Below, piece after piece: positions 7,511 to 9,533 of a stretch of DNA of 9,533 nt. The notes under the pieces were generated by a model. It was given only the letters and a program-made list of their open reading frames with translations, searched no databases and was not told where the DNA came from. A program made the translations under genes and the position numbers. This stretch comes from Flavobacteriaceae bacterium. Lineage in GTDB: Bacteria > Bacteroidota > Bacteroidia > Flavobacteriales > Flavobacteriaceae. Location of the stretch: contig VMCW01000090.1 in assembly GCA_008081175.1 (NCBI GenBank), positions 1 to 9,533 on the forward strand, written 5' to 3'. Position 1 is the stretch's first letter, and every line of letters begins with the position of its first letter.

Positions 7511-8326
7511 CTATTCGCTTTCTAGGGTTGCTAGAAACAAACGTGGGGTCTTTTTTTCTTCACTTTCTGAGGTCATCCAAAAATGAGTAGCATCGATAAT
7601 TTTTACTGCTTCTATTTGAGCGGGTTTTACGGGAATAGAATACCGCTTCAATTGTATGTTTTCGAATCCCCGTTTTGTAAAATCTGTCAACGTATAAAAA
7701 AACTGATCTCCTCTAAAATCATATCCTGTGAGGACCATAAGGTCATGAGTTTTGTTGTAATCGGCAGCGGTGATAAGAGCTTGGGTAGTTATTGAAGTTC
7801 TTGGAGTGAGCACATAGTCCCCAGAGGTTTTAGGAATCACGTAGAGTTCTGACTGAAGTGTTTTTCTGTTTTTTGAAAACAAAACCAAATGTTCTCCTAC
7901 TGCTGCCAAGGCTTCAGCATCAAATTCATTCAAGGGTTCTCTGGAAAAAGTGGTTTGTGCTTCGTAGCGTATAGATAGACTTCCTTCTGGAATAAAATCA
8001 CGATTTAAAATATAGATCTTTAGGTTTTCTCGAGTAGCAAAATTGTTTCCAGTATCGGCTATATAATAATGATCTTCATCTGCAGTGATGTCTTCCCAAT
8101 CTTTATTTTTTAGTTGATTGAGTTTAATTTCCATTACTTTTTTACCCTCTTGGGTGAGGAAGTAGAGCTTTGGGTCGTCTCCAGAATCGTTGTGGGTGAT
8201 AAGGTAGTCTCCAAAAAATTCTAAACCTGAGGTTTCCTGGACTGATTTAGGTAGATTCAGAGTGGTAAGGGTCAGTTGCGCGGAACTTAAAAAGGAGGTC
8301 AAAAAAAGTAAGAGAAACAATCGCAT
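7511..8326 (-). CDS. Secreted beta-propeller-like protein of unknown function (SdiA-regulated/YjiK-like pattern)
   Basis: I place the start at the ATG at 8324-8326, giving 271 residues, because it begins directly with a good signal peptide (M-R-L-F-L-L-L-F-L, then S-S-A before Q17). The longer frame from 8362 only adds twelve residues that would disrupt it. The mature part shows a recurring Glu-centred motif: E31-T-S-G-L, W77-E78-D-I, D136-A-E138-A-L and I238-E239-A-V, plus H45-N-D-S-G-D-D and A90-D-T-G-N-N. This spacing is reminiscent of SdiA-regulated (YjiK) and esterase-like phytase propellers, where each blade places an acidic residue toward a central pocket, but I cannot assign the family with certainty. 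The protein is probably periplasmic or surface exposed; no type IX sorting domain is evident. It lies 83 bases upstream of the large propeller gene in the same direction and is divergent from the SGNH lipoprotein gene. Its stop codon is TAG. Confidence 0.8.
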   Translation of the reverse strand: MRLFLLLFLTSFLSSAQLTLTTLNLPKSVQETSGLEFFGDYLITHNDSGDDPKLYFLTQEGKKVMEIKLNQLKNKDWEDITADEDHYYIADTGNNFATRENLKIYILNRDFIPEGSLSIRYEAQTTFSREPLNEFDAEALAAVGEHLVLFSKNRKTLQSELYVIPKTSGDYVLTPRTSITTQALITAADYNKTHDLMVLTGYDFRGDQFFYTLTDFTKRGFENIQLKRYSIPVKPAQIEAVKIIDATHFWMTSESEEKKTPRLFLATLESE

Positions 8327-8541
8327 AAAATAATTTTTTACGCAAGATACCCAATAATTCAAAGTCGTTATGTTATAAATTTTGTTATATGCTGTTCGTA
8401 AAGTCGTTTCAAAATGTTAACTGAAGGAACGGCATCATCTACTCATATTTTTTTTTAACCCTTTGGTAGTTCTAAAAAAAGTTTGCGGTCATTTCATAAG
8501 CTAAAATTAATCCCTTACTTTGGTTTACTACATTTTTAATC
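8327..8541. promoter_or_regulatory. Divergent intergenic regulatory region with short direct repeats
   Basis: These 215 bases separate the leftward genes from the rightward SGNH-kynureninase pair and must hold both promoters. The region is AT-rich, with a run of nine T at 8448-8456. Two direct repeats are visible: AAAGTCGTT at 8361-8369 and 8400-8408, and TGTTATA at 8371-8377 and 8383-8389 (12-base period). They could be operator half-sites. I found no perfect Bacteroidota TTG / TAnnTTTG promoter pair, no convincing hairpin and no RNA gene. Confidence 0.45.
8516..8523 (+). promoter_or_regulatory. Possible -7 element for the SGNH gene
   Basis: TACTTTGG is close to the Bacteroidota -7 consensus TAnnTTTG, with one base missing before the TTG. 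It lies 18 bases before the ATG at 8542. The nearest upstream TTG (8483-8485) is about 30 bases away, too far for a standard -33 element, so this is only a weak candidate. Confidence 0.22.
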
Positions 8542-9225
8542 ATGAGAACAAGTACCATTTTCTGCATTGGCATCCTGGGTTTTTTCTTTCTCTCTTGCCA
8601 AAAAGAGCTGCCAAAGCAGACCTATCTAGCCTTAGGAGACAGTTACACTATTGGAGAACGTGTTGAAGCTAAAAAACGTTGGCCAGTTCAGCTGGTAGAC
8701 TCCCTAAAAAAATACGGCATTGAAGTAGCTGAATCTCAAATTATTGCCCAAACAGGCTGGACTACAGACGAACTCAAAGCAGGCATTGACGCTGCTACAT
8801 TAGACTTTCCTTATGATTGGGTTTCTTTGTTGATAGGAGTCAACAATCAGTACCGTGGCAGGAGTATCAATGAATTCCGTCAAGAGTTTGAGGATTTGCT
8901 TTCTGAAGCAGTGCTGTTTAGCGGAAACCGGAAAGAACGTGTCTTTGTTGTTTCTATACCCGACTGGGGGGTCATGCCATTTGCTGAAGGTCGTGATCGA
9001 GAGCAAATTGCAACAGAAATAGATAATTTCAATCAAGTAATTTATGAGGTGTGTGCTATAGAGGGGATACAATTTATTGACATCACTCCTATTTCCCGCG
9101 AGGTTGCTTCTCATCCCGAGTGGATTGCACAAGACGGACTTCATCCCAGTGGGGCTCAGTATTCTCAATGGGTTCAGACACTACTTCCTTATCTTTTAAA
9201 AAAACACCATGAAGGAACTCAGTGA
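8542..9225 (+). CDS. SGNH/GDSL-type esterase-like lipoprotein
   Basis: The 227-residue protein begins with a lipoprotein signal peptide ending F-L-S-C19, so Cys19 is probably lipidated and the enzyme membrane anchored outside the cytoplasm. SGNH blocks are clear: block I A30-L-G-D-S34-Y with the nucleophile Ser34; block II near T71-G-W with the oxyanion Gly72; block III I98-G-V-N101-N with the oxyanion Asn; and block V D198-G-L-H201 with the catalytic Asp and His. The length and motif spacing match single-domain SGNH hydrolases, which cleave acyl, acetyl or other ester bonds; the substrate cannot be read from sequence. It is the first gene rightward of the divergent region, and its end overlaps the kynureninase start by 17 bases, so the two are likely co-transcribed and translationally coupled. 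The ATG start is supported by the immediate signal peptide. Confidence 0.92.
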   Translation: MRTSTIFCIGILGFFFLSCQKELPKQTYLALGDSYTIGERVEAKKRWPVQLVDSLKKYGIEVAESQIIAQTGWTTDELKAGIDAATLDFPYDWVSLLIGVNNQYRGRSINEFRQEFEDLLSEAVLFSGNRKERVFVVSIPDWGVMPFAEGRDREQIATEIDNFNQVIYEVCAIEGIQFIDITPISREVASHPEWIAQDGLHPSGAQYSQWVQTLLPYLLKKHHEGTQ

Positions 9226-9533
9226 AATTAAAAAGTGGGATGCAGAAGATTCTTTAGCTCGCTATCGATCTCATTTTGTTCACAGTCAAGAGGAGATCTA
9301 TATGGACGGTAATTCCCTTGGTAAACTGCCTTTGGAAACCAAAAAAAAGATGGAGGAGACCCTTTCCAATGCGTGGGGTAAACGGTTGATTCGGAGTTGG
9401 AATGAAGACTGGCTAGAGCTGCCCTTGCGGCTGGCCGCAAAATATGCAAGCCTTTTGAACGCAGCCCCAGAGGAATTGCTCATTGGCGAATCAACTTCGG
9501 TAAGGCTTTTTCAAATTGTTCAGGCACTATTAC
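9209..9533 (+). CDS. kynU: Kynureninase, N-terminal part (runs off the right edge)
   Basis: An open frame from ATG at 9209-9211 continues without a stop to the window end, giving the first 108 residues of a protein that is normally about 410-425 long. Y31-M-D-G-N-S-L-G-K-L-P is the characteristic kynureninase N-terminal motif. It is followed by W56-G, L60-I-R-S-W-N-E-D-W68 and L91-I-G-E-S-T-S, the last being the segment that contacts the PLP phosphate in this fold-type I family. Kynureninase cleaves L-kynurenine to anthranilate and alanine (or 3-hydroxykynurenine to 3-hydroxyanthranilate) in tryptophan catabolism, in the cytoplasm. The start lies inside the upstream SGNH gene in another frame (17-base overlap). 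The catalytic PLP lysine lies beyond the window. Glu94 stands where Asp is more usual and Arg99 where Asn is more usual. Confidence 0.9.
   Translation, partial: MKELSEIKKWDAEDSLARYRSHFVHSQEEIYMDGNSLGKLPLETKKKMEETLSNAWGKRLIRSWNEDWLELPLRLAAKYASLLNAAPEELLIGESTSVRLFQIVQALL

Noticed and set aside
8327..8362. N-terminal extension of the gene ending at 7511, using the ATG at 8360-8362
   Set aside because: It adds twelve residues before an otherwise standard signal peptide that begins with its own Met at 8326.
8414..8458. A 14-codon ATG-to-TAA frame on the plus strand upstream of the SGNH gene, ending in the T run
   Set aside because: It is too short, has no family resemblance, no ribosome binding site and no attenuator-like hairpin; likely chance.
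8800..9168. 122-codon minus-strand frame opposite the SGNH gene
   Set aside because: It is antisense to conserved SGNH blocks and shows no independent coding evidence.

Overview
The window looks like chromosomal DNA of a marine-type Bacteroidota, most likely a flavobacterium. This is inferred from AT-rich DNA with tight gene packing, the near absence of Shine-Dalgarno sequences before starts, and the gene families present: a secreted ~1050-residue BNR/VPS10-type propeller, a short PepSY membrane protein, a PhoD-like phosphatase and an SGNH lipoprotein. No mobile element, CRISPR array, tRNA or rRNA was seen. No gene-free stretch exceeds about 215 bases.

Layout. Six genes run leftward (minus strand) from about 8326 to the left edge. 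In transcription order they are: a secreted propeller-like protein of unknown function (8326-7511); a large secreted Asp-box propeller (7427-4278); a RimK-type ATP-grasp ligase fused to a retropepsin-like domain (4281-2902); a two-helix PepSY protein (2881-2189); a PhoD-like metallophosphatase (2176-1175); and rmuC (1124-21). From the large propeller to rmuC the gaps are -4, 20, 12 and 50 bases, so these five genes are probably one transcript. Two genes run rightward: an SGNH/GDSL lipoprotein (8542-9225) and the start of kynureninase (9209 to beyond the right edge), which overlap by 17 bases. The divergent intergenic region (8327-8541) is the only clear regulatory space and holds short direct repeats.

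How the genes fit together. The leftward cluster mixes envelope proteins (propellers, PepSY protein, phosphatase) with a cytoplasmic amino-acid ligase and a DNA-maintenance protein, and no single known pathway explains it. The rightward pair couples an exported esterase-like lipoprotein to an enzyme of tryptophan/kynurenine catabolism.

The most notable observation is that rmuC stops at an in-frame TAG exactly where the family normally has Glu in a K-T-E-F-G-K-F-G-G-V-like segment. The bases after the stop still encode F-N-S-F-G-G-V in the same frame, which suggests a nonsense substitution (or a sequence error) rather than a natural end. I did not find convincing evidence of a wholly new defence or mobile system.
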